Under the pieces are notes generated by a model, which was given only the letters and a program-made list of their open reading frames with translations, ran no database searches and was not told the DNA's origin. Position numbers and translations under genes: made by a program. This document shows positions 1 to 10,919 of a DNA stretch of 64,000 nt, in pieces. This DNA is from Polytrichum commune (taxonomy: Eukaryota > Streptophyta > Polytrichopsida > Polytrichales > Polytrichaceae), in assembly GCA_950295325.1 (NCBI GenBank), contig OX485807.1:12985001-13049000 (forward strand), read 5' to 3'. Each line of letters begins with the position of its first letter. Position 1 is the stretch's first letter.

Positions 1-143
1 GAGTTTTTATAAGCAAGCCTGTGCAGGATACACATTCCTTTGAGCAATTTCCTCTCTCTGCGTGTGTCAGAAAACCTGAATCTTCGCAAATGTTTTCGTG
101 TTGATAGATTTGTAGATCATTCAGTGATTCTCTTCATTTAAAA

Positions 144-381
144 GCTGGGTTCCGTGGTTGTGATGATTCCAGATGAATTTCACACTCTGGAAATTTCAGA
201 GCAACCTTCTGAAGGTGCTCCGGAAGTGGGCCTCGCACCTCCTGCAGAAGCAGCTGCACCCCAATCAGCCGCATCAAAATCGCTCTTGTTTGCTGTTGAC
301 AAGCTTCTCAAGTCCAAGAAAAGCAAACCTGACTCAGAGGAGCCTAGTAGCAAGCCGAGTGATGATAGCAGCGCTCAATGA
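144..381 (+). CDS. Terminal exon of an unidentified gene (partial)
   Basis: An open frame of about 78 codons runs to a TGA at 379-381. The frame is closed just upstream (TAA at 139-141), so if it is coding it begins at a splice acceptor near 143-144 (a pyrimidine-rich stretch ending AAAAG) or at the later CCAG near 173. The peptide starts LGSVVVMIPDEFHTLEI, then becomes Ala/Pro/Ser rich and ends with a basic patch (LLKSKKSK) and an acidic, Ser-rich disordered tail. This composition fits the C-terminal end of a real protein whose other exons lie left of the window. I do not recognise the family. It lies upstream of the FYV7-like gene on the same strand. Confidence 0.4.
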
Positions 382-1029
382 CAGTGAGCAATTGGAGGTG
401 CAATTTTTTCGGAGATCAATTCGACTTCCGATCCTCTTGTACACTACTAGCTAGGTATGAAACTGAATCGGTTCAGATTTAATGAGTAGGCAAACATTTT
501 TACTGAACAAGAATGTCATGTAACCTATACTTACAACATGGAGAAAGCATACACGAAAAAAATTACTTTCTCTCCTCTCAAAATGATCGGATCACGTCCA
601 TTCATAGGGCAACTAATTAGATACCGGACAGTAGTTTGAGCAACTGTTTCACTTTCGTTGTAAAGCGGAGATAAATTCGTTCTTGGAGGTGGAAAGATGT
701 GAAGATGAACAGAAGGAAATCAATCCTTTGGCTGCTGATGGCACGAATCTTATACTACTCTTGCTGAGAGAAGAAAATTGCGCTTGCACTTTCACAAAGC
801 TGCTGATTTTGCAACCCCTGTCCAGGAACATGCCAGTGTTGGAATGTTTTTTGGTTGATTCTTTTGCTTTTTTTAATACCATTCTGGTGTCTTCAATGAG
901 GATTTCAACTTTCTGTGATACCAGTAGGGTATGGGTTTTTGATGACATTCATGCATTCGATACCATATGGATTCTACATAACATGCAAGAGCTTCATACT
1001 TGGGTGAAGTGGTTGTGGTATCAATATGC
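382..1029. other. Intergenic stretch, no gene seen
   Basis: This is the 3' flank of the left-edge exon. Overlapping open frames of 99-120 codons occur on both strands between 649 and 1045. Neither shows domain-like composition, and I see no splice-compatible neighbours. No repeat was recognised here. Confidence 0.4.
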
Positions 1030-1165
1030 TCTAGAATGGTATTGACTCAAATCTTATCTCGGGTATATAACGATCCTCTCACCTTGAGATGCTTTCCAAA
1101 TATCAATATTTGATGGGTGTTACAATTTTGATACCCATGGGTAGGTTCTTCAATACCTTTAAACA
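1030..1165 (+). repeat. Dispersed repeat, part A, inverted relative to 10765-10905
   Basis: The segment beginning with 'aatggtattgactcaaat' and containing 'tacccatgggtaggttctt' matches the reverse complement of about 10765-10905 over roughly 130 bp with substitutions. A second block at 2643-2735 matches the reverse complement of 10440-10535 in the same relative order, so A and the later block B look like two ends of one element. In this copy a LINE fragment lies between them. No protein is encoded. Confidence 0.6.
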
Positions 1166-1939
1166 TTGTATTAGGTAATTTGAGACTTTTCTGGCATTTG
1201 GAGACATAGAAAATTTCATATAAATATTAGGGCAAAGGTGCGTGAAACTCAAACATGCGAGCGTTTAGGAGTGGTGATCTAGTACATCAATGCATGCACA
1301 AATGGATTGATGTATTTGGATCAATAACTCATATTAGGATGGTTTTGGTAGGACAACCCAAACATGAGACAATATTGGATGAGAAAAGGAGATATTCATA
1401 TTACGGGAATTAAATTATACAAGGTTTGGTCAAAGAAATTAAGTAGCAAATGAACACCACGTAACCATCATTGGAAAGTGCGACCTAAATTGAGCCTACT
1501 TATGTACAAGGTCTATGCTAATTGTGGCATGTCTGGCTTTGGCCGTTTTTCTTTTCTTTCGCCATCACTTCTTTTGCTCGCATGGCCTCCACATTTCCAA
1601 AAATCTCTACTTTGCAGCTATAGCCAGGGTCAGGAAAATGGCCCACTGTGATACATTTAAGGGGCAGACGAAAACCTGAATTATAGAAGGATGATTTTGA
1701 ATGGGATGTCATTTGTGAAAATGATTGCCATGCAATTCTACATGAGGCATAGAAACACTCCGATTCGATGGATAAAGCACCTTTGGAACATGTTTATACC
1801 AGATTAGACGCAACCTATAGACCTATGAAACAAAGGGGGGTTGGTTTGAGGAGGAAGGCCGAAACCTATGACTAACAAAAGGAATGGAAGAAACGAAGTG
1901 GAACTTGGAATAGGCTATAGTGCATCTTGAGATGTGTGA
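1166..1939. other. Intergenic stretch, nothing recognised
   Basis: No gene, RNA or clear repeat was recognised. Short open frames on the minus strand (for example 1518-1712) have no recognisable composition. Confidence 0.35.
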
Positions 1940-2560
1940 CGGTCGGGGCAATGTCAACATGAGTGGACAATGTGCCATGGGGAGGAACGGGGATGGGCCC
2001 AATTGAAAAAACATATATTGGCCCAACACACACCCAAAACCCAAATCGTACTCTATGCCCAAACAACACAATCAACACATGGCCACATCTACTCTTGACC
2101 TGCTCGAAGAAACACATCCAAGGACTACGCATAGCATGCCATAACAATATCGTTCATCAAATAGTCCATACACTCCAATCCAACAAACATACAACCTTTA
2201 CTGATGCAATCACTTAAAACTCCAAACCTCACAACACAATAATCCCGGAGCGTCTCCTACAATGCACATTTACTACCATCCATTCCAAACAAATAATATG
2301 CAGTTCATTGAAAATTACATGTAGTCATGACAAATTCCTTGCCATAACCATTAATTTTTTTTATAAAAAAAACGCAACAAAAAAAACGCATTGATTCAAA
2401 CCTTTACATTCGCGGGGTGGACATTCAACCCTCTTATGACCATTACACCCCTCATAAGAGAGGCCATACACAAACAATCAATACAAGCGCTAGAACACCT
2501 CAAAATACCACCATCCCCACCCACCCACCCACCCCCAACAAAAAAAAAAAGCCCATGTGG
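1940..2560 (+). mobile_element. LINE-type retrotransposon, 3' end fragment
   Basis: The plus-strand translation holds the C-terminal signature of a plant LINE polyprotein. A cysteine/histidine patch with 'TWPHLLLTCSKKHI' is followed by 'ACHNNIVHQIVHTL' (about 2060-2190). A tail 'GWTFNPLMTITPL' with 'EAIHKQSIQALEHLK' (about 2410-2505) follows. The same two blocks in the same order occur at the 3' end of the larger LINE copy at 10.9-14.1 kb ('DTCLHLLACCKN', 'RHNKAVDAL', 'GAIHTSTTNKIHKFME'). Stops and small indels break the frame. The sense strand is unusually A/C rich and G poor, as in the larger copy. Only the 3' end is present, the usual outcome of incomplete target-primed reverse transcription. 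Confidence 0.7.
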
Positions 2561-2642
2561 ACCCACCTTAAGAGGATTCACCCCATGTCTTTGAACATGT
2601 TACTGAAAGGAGCCCACCCCTAGAAGGGTGGAAGTAAACATG

Positions 2643-2735
2643 CCTTGAAGCTTGGCAGAACATGATCAAGGTATATATGAACAAACTCCCATTCACATTG
2701 ATGTGGAAAAACCATCGATGTTATTTTATTCCTCC
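2643..2735 (+). repeat. Dispersed repeat, part B, inverted relative to 10440-10535
   Basis: The blocks 'ccttgaagcttgg' and 'ctcccattcacattg' with 'catcgatgttat' match the reverse complement of 10440-10535. Together with part A at 1030-1165 this appears to be the second half of a non-coding element interrupted by a LINE fragment. Confidence 0.55.
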
Positions 2736-2739
2736 TTGG

Positions 2740-2890
2740 CAACCGTGTTGACCATTGAGTGTCGAGTAGTTGATAAAATTTGAAAACATAGTCCAATATC
2801 GTTTAAACATCATGTGCCTTTATGGTATTTGTTTTTGGATCCTCACCTAACACCACACCAATCGAGTATAGGTGTCCAATTAGGAAAAAA
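2740..2890 (+). repeat. Copy of dispersed family R2 (fragment)
   Basis: This shares the ordered words 'gttgaccattgag', 'tagtccaat', a 'ggtatttg/ggtgtccact' block, 'cacacca' and 'ggtgtccaatta' with copies at 9.2, 28.4, 32.8, 37.1, 56.3 and 58.8 kb. It is non-coding and diverged. See the R2 entry at 8770-9394 for the fuller copy. Confidence 0.55.
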
Positions 2891-3414
2891 AACTGCCAAT
2901 GTTCTTCTTTAAAATAAGATTCATCTTTCTACTAAAAACATTATCATGGCATGTGTGCTTTCTTCCCTTGACATTTGATCCCTATGGATTTCCTGGCTAA
3001 AAGTAAGTTGGGATGACAATACTTGTAAACATATTCATAAGAAATGTCATGAAAAAAGTTACAATAGTGACATAAAACACCATATGACACTAAATACAAC
3101 ATTGAAATTTAGCACTTTATAATTGGCAGTGAGTTGGAAGTTCTTGAATATCATGGTTATTGTATTAAAGTGTGTATTGATACCATGCATTCACCTATAT
3201 AACTAATGACCGGTCCAACCGGTCCAACCGGTCCAACTGCATTGGTAGACACATGAGTTTGGTTCCAAGGGTTCTAGGGTTTAGGGTTTAAGCCACTCTA
3301 CGGCTTCCTTTCACCTATCTATTAGAATGCGATATCTGGGTTGTGGAGTGGCAACACAATAGAAACTCCAAGGGAATTTTAACAAATTGTTTCATTGCGG
3401 ACTTCAACATCATC
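2891..3414. other. Intergenic stretch with short motif repeats
   Basis: No gene was seen. The stretch holds three tandem copies of 'accggtcca' near 3209-3238 and a short telomere-like 'tagggtttagggttt' near 3278, too short to call a telomeric array. Confidence 0.5.
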
Positions 3415-3584
3415 TAATAAGTTAGGCTCTGCGGCAATCCCTTTACCGAGGGGGAGAAGTCGTGGATTGGAGAAGTGCTTGCGGCGAGATTTATACGGTG
3501 AGAATTTCGGATTGGACGGCAGAGAAGAGGAGTAGCAGAGGTTTCGGATGTTTGTGTCAGGTTTGTTTTTGTGAAAACTGCCGA

Positions 3585-4794
3585 ATCACAGAGTAGGATC
3601 ACAGGATTCAGCGGCAGAAGTGTTATCAAACGCAATATCAAAGGAGTGTTCTCTTGATGTGCGGATGCTGAGATGCTCGGCAAGATGTGTGGCAATTTAG
3701 TCGTCGGGTTTAGGATTAGGATGAAGACACAGATTGTTTTGGTGAGGATTTCCACTCCGTGTTTTGGTTTAACAGAATGAGCAAGAGCACATGAAAGACG
3801 GAATTTCGAGCTATTTACAATCAATGAAGTCTACTTAATGAAGCGGAGAGATGGTGACTCGAGAAATGGATGAGGCTCGAGTAAAATCAAAGGAGTATTC
3901 CTCTTAATGCGTGGATGCCGAAATAAGTGTCATGATGTTTGACAATTTTGCGGTTAGGGTTTAGGGTTAGGAGAAAGAGGCAGAATGTTTCATGAGGATT
4001 TACACTCGGTGTTTTGGTTTTGAAGAGCGAGAGCAGATGAAAGAGGAATTTCGAGCTAGTGACAAATGAAGTAAGTAATTGTAATGAAGAGGAGAGATGA
4101 TGATTCGGGAAATGGAATAGGTTCGAGTTAATTAAGAGTAGTATTAGTATTCCTCTTAGTGTGTGGATGCTGACATGCTCGGCAAGGCATTTGGCCATGT
4201 AGTTTGGGTTCAGGGTTTAGGGCTAGGATAAGGATACAGAATGTTTTGTTGAGGATTTACAGTCGGTGTTTTGGTTTTAAAGAAAGAGCAAGAGCAGATG
4301 AAAGATGAGATTTTGAACCGGTAACAATCAATCAAGTCCACGTAATGAAGAGGGATGGTGACTCGGGAAATGGAGGAGACTCGTGCAAAATGAAAGAAGC
4401 ATTTCTCTTGATGTGTTAGAGTTTAGGGTTAGGATAAAGAAACAGAATGTTTGATAAGGACACAGAATTTTCACTCAGTGTTTTGGTTTTTCGGTCGAGC
4501 AAGAGTAGATGAAAGAGAACTTTTCTTTGAGCTGGTAACATTGAAGTTAGTAAATGTAATGAAGGGGAGAGATGGTGACTCGAAAATTGGAGGAGACATA
4601 AAGAAAATCGACAAAGTGTTCCTCTTAATGTGTGGATGCTGAAGTGGCAATTTAGTCTTTGGGGTTGGGTCCGACAGTTGTGATAAAGATACAGAGTGTT
4701 TGGTGAGGACTTACATTTGGTGTTTTGGTTTTACAGAAAGATCAAGAGCAGATGAGAGAGGAATTCTCGAGCTGGTAACAGTCAAGCGTACGCA
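3585..4794 (+). repeat. Tandem array of the FYV7-like gene's 5' end (about 214-261 bp units)
   Basis: Four upstream copies of the gene's start region precede the real start at 4795. Their ATGs are at 3838, 4084, 4345 and 4559, giving steps of 246, 261, 214 and 236 bp. Each begins with a close variant of 'atgaagaggagagatgg' followed by 'tgactcg' and a Gly-rich stretch. Each continues with shared words ('cctcttaatgtgtggatgct', 'ggtttagggttagga', 'cagaatgttt', 'gtgttttggtttt', 'gagcagatgaaagaggaa', 'gagctggtaaca') that also lie directly upstream of the real ATG. A more decayed unit is visible from about 3585 to 3837. Every extra copy runs into a stop within 12-28 codons, so the upstream copies would be short upstream ORFs or alternative first exons. 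Confidence 0.85.
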
Positions 4795-7256
4795 ATGAAG
4801 AGGAGAGATGGTGACTCGAGAAGTGGAGGAGGAGATGGCTCAGGAGGCAACGCTGACTTTGCAAAGAAGAAGAGGAGGTTGGGCGGAAAGGGGTTGAGTT
4901 TAGAAGCATTTGGTGGTGCCAACAAGAGCAAGCCTGTTGTTACTGCCTCTCAAATACGTAAGTCTATGTTCTTCTATTGCAGTTATTTGTACTATAATAG
5001 GAATTAAATATAACTCATAAAGAATATGGACTACCTCTTGAATTGTGTCGCACATTGGGACCCCAATTGCAACATAACTTGATTCATTAGCACTAGCATG
5101 CGTCTCTTATGCCAAAAATACTCAGTGAAAGGAACACAAAACAAAACAAAACAAAACAAAACATCCATGTCGTGATAAAAATTGAAGTAACCCTTGGTTA
5201 CTTGGCCAAAGTGCAATCTTGTAATTGCATTAGTGCATAGGAGAACTCCTCTTTAAGAAAGTTGCTCTGTTATATGTGTGCACACAACCACCTTTCATAT
5301 CTCAAGTATCTAAGTGTTGTGGTGACTAACCATCTTGGGAGTCACCTATTAGCCATCTTAGCCGCTATGGGCAATTATCCAGATGTCGTCTGCGAGAGGT
5401 GCCGCCTCCCTGTCGTTCACATGGCCAGACAAACCCAACAACCAATACGAGATTGTTTTTGTATCTGCTGCTAGTGCTCCCCATTCTAAAAAACACCTTC
5501 TCAAATTTGGGACTCATATGGTCAACAAGACAAAATAACACAGTGAGGTATGGATTTTCAAGTCATGTGATCTCTATGACAACTGGTCTTTGCAAAGAGT
5601 AGATGTATATCTTTCTGGCAGTTCACAGATGTTCTTGAACTTTTGGTAACTGCAGGAAAGCAGCGAGAGGTTTACCAGAATGCTAAGAAAGTGCAGAAGT
5701 ATCGCAAGACCTTGAAGCATCTATCAGAGGAAGGACATCAATTCAAGCCTCATGTCTCCCTGGATTTCCCAGCATATGATGATACCAAGGTAATTTTTAA
5801 CTACTTTCACGCCAACAACAATATGTATTCTAACCCTGAAGGTGTTCCTTGGGAAAGGAAGTTGATCTTGAGAGGGGGGAAATCATTGAACATTGAATGC
5901 ATTTAGACCCATAATAGGAAATGTAGGCATACATGACCTTCTAAAAACTCACACTTTGCATCACGATATACAAGGTTATTTTCTTTGGCAAGGTTTATCT
6001 TGATGTGAGTGATTGTGTGACAACGTGAATATCTAAATTGGAGAATGAACTTTTCTTATTTGTACCGAACTTTACAGTAGAGCTTGAGGGCCCATGACCA
6101 TTGAAATTTAAATCTCTCATTGGTGAAAAATGCCAAGTCCAACCAATTTCACTTTATACTAGAGCTTGAGGGCCTAAGGGACCAATGAAGTTTGAATGGA
6201 TGAAAAACCTACATGTAGTTCTACATGGCCTGCAATGGGTAATGGTGCATTGTCTACCAGATTTTGCATCAAGCCCACCTCAAAGAGGTGGCTGTAACAC
6301 AAAACTGGGAGACCATGACACTTAAAAATCTCACAACCATGAGAACTTATTGTGTAGAAGGGCCACGTGAACAGGATGGTAATGAAATAGCATTCGGTTG
6401 AGAGGCTGGTCCCTTATGTCTTTACACTACACTTGAAGTTCTGTGACTGCACAGAATGCAATCTCAAGATTCCATGTACAGCCTTCGCATGAGTTTGAAG
6501 GGCCCTCACAATTTTGTGGTTGGCCCTTGGGCATAGTGTAAAGTGGCCCTAAGGATACAAGGAAGCCCTGAGACGGGGATATTGGTCTAGACAGGGACGG
6601 TCCAATACCAGAGAGTTATGTAGAGTGATGTCTGGTTCAACACACTGAGCACCGAAAGGTAATCCCCACCTAGGATTGAATAGGGTCTTGATTAATGTTA
6701 GTATGACACATGTCTAATTTCTTCAATTTATTTTTATTTACTTTTTTACTTTTTTCCAAACCTGATAGCACATTACAGTATGTTGGCAGCATCCATCAAC
6801 TGGAATCTATCATGTCTCCTTTCTGTTCAATGCCACTTACCTTGTGTACACCTACAGAACTCGGGTGAAAGGCTACCGCAGACTGAGAACAAGGCTGAAG
6901 AACAACCTAGTTCATCGACAGGCAAAAAAAGTCACGCACTGAGATTAGGAAGAGGCAGCGGGAAGAAAGACACACAGATTGGAATCCATGGAAAGAAGCC
7001 ATTGAGCAAACCAAAGGGTCCAACACAAGTTGAGAGGTTAAGAGAAGAGTATGAGAAAAAAAGACAAGAAGAAGAGGCAGTGCATAAGGAACGGCAGGAA
7101 GCGTATGCAAAGCAACAGGCGGCTCGGGAGAAATCAAAACAGGAGAGGAAGGATGTGCAAAACAAGTTGAGAAAGAAAACAAAGAAAGGGCAGCCAGTGA
7201 TGAAGCACCGGATGGAGCACTTGCTTGATACTCTGCAACGACAGCTGCAGGAGTAG
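4795..7256 (+). CDS. rRNA-processing protein, FYV7/CCDC59 (TAP26)-like
   Basis: The model has three exons, 4795-4957, 5656-5789 and 6858-7256. They join in frame at GT-AG borders (donors gtaagt and gtaatt; acceptors tgcag and ctacag) to give 231 aa. Residues 1-45 are basic and Gly-rich with a KKKRR cluster that may act in nuclear or nucleolar targeting. Residues about 52-75 carry the family core TASQIRKQREVYQ and NAKKVQKYRKTLK. Residues about 155-215 form a charged coiled coil (EEYEKKRQEEE, KERQEAYAKQQ). The end, KTKKGQPVMKHRMEHLLD, matches the conserved FYV7 C-terminus. FYV7 relatives act in 40S pre-rRNA processing; the nucleolar role here is inferred from family. The start is ambiguous only because the same start region is repeated four times upstream. 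Intron 2 carries a MITE. Confidence 0.85.
5140..5163. repeat. (CAAAA)n microsatellite
   Basis: About five perfect tandem copies of a CAAAA-type unit lie inside intron 1 of the FYV7-like gene. Confidence 0.8.
6060..6552 (+). mobile_element. PIF/Harbinger-like MITE in FYV7-like intron 2
   Basis: This roughly 490-bp non-coding element lies wholly inside intron 2. Its right end, 'gtgtaaagtggccctaa', is the family terminus seen better preserved at 22136-22626 and 39581-40171. Its left end ('tttacagtagagcttgaggg') is a decayed mirror of it. Internal words ('ctctcattggtg', 'tctacatg', 'gtctaccagattttgc', 'cacctcaaagaggtgg', 'gggagaccatgacac') occur in the same order in the other copies. No transposase is encoded. 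Confidence 0.7.
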
Positions 7257-8769
7257 GATGTGGCATGTATAATTTGGTATTATTTCTTCTTTTTATGCCG
7301 AAATTTCGTGTTACAATGTAGTATACAATGGGTTAACTTGCAATTATATATTTTTGTAAGTTGTCTTGATTGTCAGGCTAGAGAGCCAGGTCAAACCCAT
7401 TCTTGACAAAATATGTCAATGCATTTCTCAGGTCCTTTTACTAGTCCTTAGGAAACAAAATTTTGTAGAGTAGCATATCAGATGGATTAGAGTAACTCCA
7501 TTGGTCAATTTGAGGAGCCTCTTGTGAAAAGTTAGATGGCTTTAAATAACATTTGCCATCTATGAGAAGTTGGTGATATGGTACGTCGAGGTGGATCCAC
7601 TTAGGAGGTGAGCTCACTGAATGGATTATACTTGCTGGCTCTCTCTCGTCTTCAAGGCCAAGGAACCAAAAACAATACCTTTTTCTGGGGGATAGGTCCT
7701 GTAATCCATTTATTATATTTGTTCTGGCCATATGAGGCGAGCACAATAATTGCTTTCCAAAGGTGTAAATCCCTCCCACTATTTCTTTTGTATTGATGGT
7801 TAGGGCAAGCTTATCTCCACAAACAAGTATCTCTTGTAAACTTGGTGCTCACTTCGAAGTTTCCATGATACTTCAGACTTAAGACTTGCGAGGCACATTA
7901 ATCACCACCTTTGACAAAATGTACCTGATTAGGAATGAAACGGGAAAAAAGCAAAAAAAAAACAGGAATATCAATTTGCATATCTGTGCATAACATGTAG
8001 GTAAGCAGATCTTTAGGTGGGCATGCAAATCATATCGAACAAATGCCTGGGTTTTGCCATCCCTCGTATTCATTCACTGGTAGTGGGTTTGTACTTGGTG
8101 AAGATCTGTCCCTGCGATTGCTTCAAGAATTGGTCACGATAGTCCTCTACTTGTAACTGTCCCACATGCAACAAGACTTCCACTTAGTGAATCCAGGGAG
8201 ACAACAAATTTACAAGAAAAACAAGAAATGCCGCCAAATGCTGTGACGCAAGCATTAAATGGTGTCATTTGCCCTCAGATAGCATGTATGGATACACACA
8301 AACAGAGTAGTTCTTGTCGCATGTGCACACCTTGATGACAGTGAGATAGGTCCACCAAAAAAACAACAGAACTTGCACTGTTTCTGACAGTTATGTAGGC
8401 TATTGCAACCACAATTTCCATGCCAGAAATTGAAGAAATGAATTGATTTACTTTGCGATGTGAACAGAATTAAGTTCCTCAAAATACAGGTAAACAACCT
8501 CTGGAAAAAGGGTTCTAGCTTCCCTGTTACCACTGAGTCTTCTGGAAGAGTGTACAAGAAGCTGTAATTAGTAGTGGATAGTACCATCATATGATTATTC
8601 TGGAAAACTTTTTGCATCTGAAAAGGCTCATTCCTGGTTAATTCCCACATATTGGTTCAGGTCGATCTTCCACTTTTGTCATAGTCACCAATCAGAAGGT
8701 TATTAGCCAACAACCAATGCACTGGGAACCGATTTCTTTTGTCCATTCTGTGTAGGAGACATTTCACAA
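7257..8769. other. 3' flank of FYV7-like gene, nothing recognised
   Basis: Minus-strand open frames at 7441-7779 (112 codons) and 8255-8650 (131 codons) were examined. Neither has recognisable motifs or a convincing exon structure. I see no RNA gene or tandem repeat here. Confidence 0.4.
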
Positions 8770-9394
8770 AGTATGTGTGGTAGATGGGACTTAAATGGTT
8801 GCTTTTTCTGACTAGCCCACTGCTCCTGGGATACGAAACAAACGATTAGTATGAGATAGTTAGCGAATCCAAATCGAGGCCATATCCACTTTCCTCACAA
8901 CTCATGTATATCGTACTCCCTCCATTTCAAAAGGATTGTCCGTGTTCCTACCTAACTTTGGCGAGATTAAGGCTCGTTGACCATTGACCGAGTAGTTGTA
9001 AGTATGATTCTTAAAATAGAAAACAACTACTCCAAAATGCCTCTGAAGTTGTGGTGTCGAAAGACTTCTTGATGATGAAAGTTTGGCGTGAAAATATTTG
9101 ACTTTGAGCCTCAAATTTCTAGCCAGGCAGATAAACCGGACAATCATTTTGGGAAGGGAGGGAGTATTTATTATCAGAGTGAAGATTCTTGTGCTCATCA
9201 GGTGGTCATACAAGTCCCCCCAATTATGTTCATTATTGAGTCAAGAATGGTTATCAAATTTTGAGCATATAGTCCAATCTCTTTCAAACATGTCTTTTTG
9301 GTATCTGTATATGGCGCCACACCTAAACGCTTACCACGAAGTACATGAGTTTGATTTAGATAAGTAATTGAGTTAGGCACATCTACCTTACTAG
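8770..9394 (+). mobile_element. Dispersed non-coding element, family R2 (MITE-like)
   Basis: This is the longest copy of a family found repeatedly here in both orientations. The left edge 'ggtagatgggacttaaatgg' and right edge 'gcacatctacctta' are approximate inverted repeats (AAGGTAGATG...), suggesting a terminal-inverted-repeat element of about 620 bp. Shared internal words are 'ctagcccac', 'atccaaatcgagg', 'cactttcctca', 'gagcat..agtccaatctcttt' and 'gccacacctaa'. No open frame is conserved among copies, so it would be non-autonomous. Confidence 0.6.
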
Positions 9395-9402
9395 GTAATC
9401 AT

Positions 9403-9908
9403 TGGGTCACTTTACATGATAGTCAAGGGACGTGACCGCGAAATCATGAGGGCCCTTGAAACTCATGTGAAGGCCGTAGCATGGAAATCTGAAATTAAAT
9501 TTTGTGTGGTTACGCGCCTTCAAAATACAACACACATGCATGCTCGATTGGATTTTCAACCAAATGTTAAATCATTAACCTCCTTATTCATATGGGTCCT
9601 TTCATGCAACGAGTTAAAATAAATCAAGGGTTGTGAGATCTTGAAGTTTGATGGTCTTTAAGTTTTGTGTTAGACCCACCTCTTCAAAGTGGGTTGGATG
9701 CAAAATCTTGCAGACCATGAAACACTATTTGTTCCTTCCATAAAAGATCACATGTAAATCTTTCATTCATTCAAAGTCCCTTGGTCACTTAGGCCCTCAA
9801 GCTCTCGTGTAAAGCGAAAAGGGATGGTCTTGACATTTTATACCAAATTTAGATTTTAGATTCCACTAGTCACAACAAGCCTCAAGTTGTAATGTAAAGT
9901 GCCCCTAA
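9403..9908 (-). mobile_element. PIF/Harbinger-like MITE (diverged)
   Basis: The edges 'gggtcactttacatga' and 'aatgtaaagtgcccctaa' are imperfect inverted repeats of the family terminus. Inside are 'agacccacctcttcaaagtg' followed by 'gcaaaatcttgcagacc', which is the central palindrome of the family, plus 'ccctcaagctctcgtgtaaa' in inverted order relative to the copy at 6060-6552. This is a decayed copy. Confidence 0.55.
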
Positions 9909-9919
9909 GGTATATGGAC

Positions 9920-10185
9920 CTTATGTAATCAATCTCTTTAATTGAACAACTATATTTGAGTGGTATATGACAAAGTTCATAGCTATAAATGGACACCAAG
10001 AAGACATGTGCTACAACAAGATTGGAATATATGCTCAAAATTTATAAAGATAAGCATTCTAGATTCAATAGTTAACACAATTGGGATAGTCTATGTGATC
10101 ACTTCAATTTGACCACTTATATCGTTTAGATTTCAACTCCAATTTTAAAATTGAAATGACTATCTTTGTAATTAGCAATTGCTAA
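9920..10185 (-). repeat. Family R2 fragment, minus orientation
   Basis: 'aattgaacaactatatttgagtggt', 'caccaagaagacatgtgc', 'caagattggaatatatgctc' and 'acacaattgggatagtctatg' match the inverted form of R2 copies at 32.8, 37.7, 56.3 and 58.8 kb. It is non-coding. Confidence 0.55.
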
Positions 10186-10439
10186 GCAAATGAGACAAGA
10201 CAATTCCCGAACACATCCCACATTCAAAATTGTATGTGGAGTTGGAAGTGGTCACAAGGGCCATGTACCTTTAATATCAAAGCAATTGATGTGTGTTTGC
10301 ATGACAAGGGTTCCCAAATGTGGAACTAATGGTACCAACCAACTTACCATGATATCTATCAGAGTAAATTCAAGTATCTGAGTACACAGTACTATTGTTA
10401 AACACTAACTCAAAATTATTATAGTGTCTCTTTCTTGTG

Positions 10440-10905
10440 ATTAAACAATAAAATGTAATTAACATCGATGTTTCTTTTTACACCAATGTGAATGGGAGCC
10501 TATGTTTTCTTGCCTTATCATGTTTTACCAAGCTTCAAGGTGGGGTTGCTTTTTTGTTTTGTCCTAGAGAGTGTTTTCTTTTTTCTTGTGACTATAATCT
10601 CTTGTTGCACCAAGGATTCATGACAACCATGTAGGTTGAAGGTGAAACCATTGGGAATGCTTTCCAAGTTGAAATTGGCAGTGGTGTGTGAGTTGGATAT
10701 GGAATATACCAAATTTTGACCAGTATATAGGTGTAGGCTTGCTATCAATGATTAACATCAATATTGGTTTCCAAGAACCTACCCATGGGTAACAAAATTG
10801 AAATACCAACCAAATGTTGATATTTGGTGGGTATCTCAAGGTGATAGAATCTTTGTATGGCCAAGTTATTATTTGAGTCAATACCATTCTAAAGTATATT
10901 AATAC
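10440..10905 (-). repeat. Dispersed element A-B, minus-orientation copy
   Basis: The two ends match, in reverse complement, 2643-2735 (here 10440-10535) and 1030-1165 (here 10765-10905). The roughly 230 bp between them have no clear match to the first copy. This copy ends next to the start of the large LINE fragment, and the first copy also contains a LINE fragment. Confidence 0.55.
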
Positions 10906-10919
10906 TAGCCAAAGAAGCC

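Noticed and set aside
649-1045. Overlapping open frames of 99 and 120 codons on opposite strands
   Set aside because: Neither has domain-like composition or credible splice partners, and the two shadow each other.
7441-7779. Minus-strand open frame of 112 codons downstream of the FYV7-like gene
   Set aside because: No recognised motif, no neighbouring exon and low-complexity-free but non-protein-like composition. It is too weak to call.
8255-8650. Minus-strand open frame of 131 codons
   Set aside because: Cys/Phe/Ser-rich translation typical of chance frames; no family recognised.
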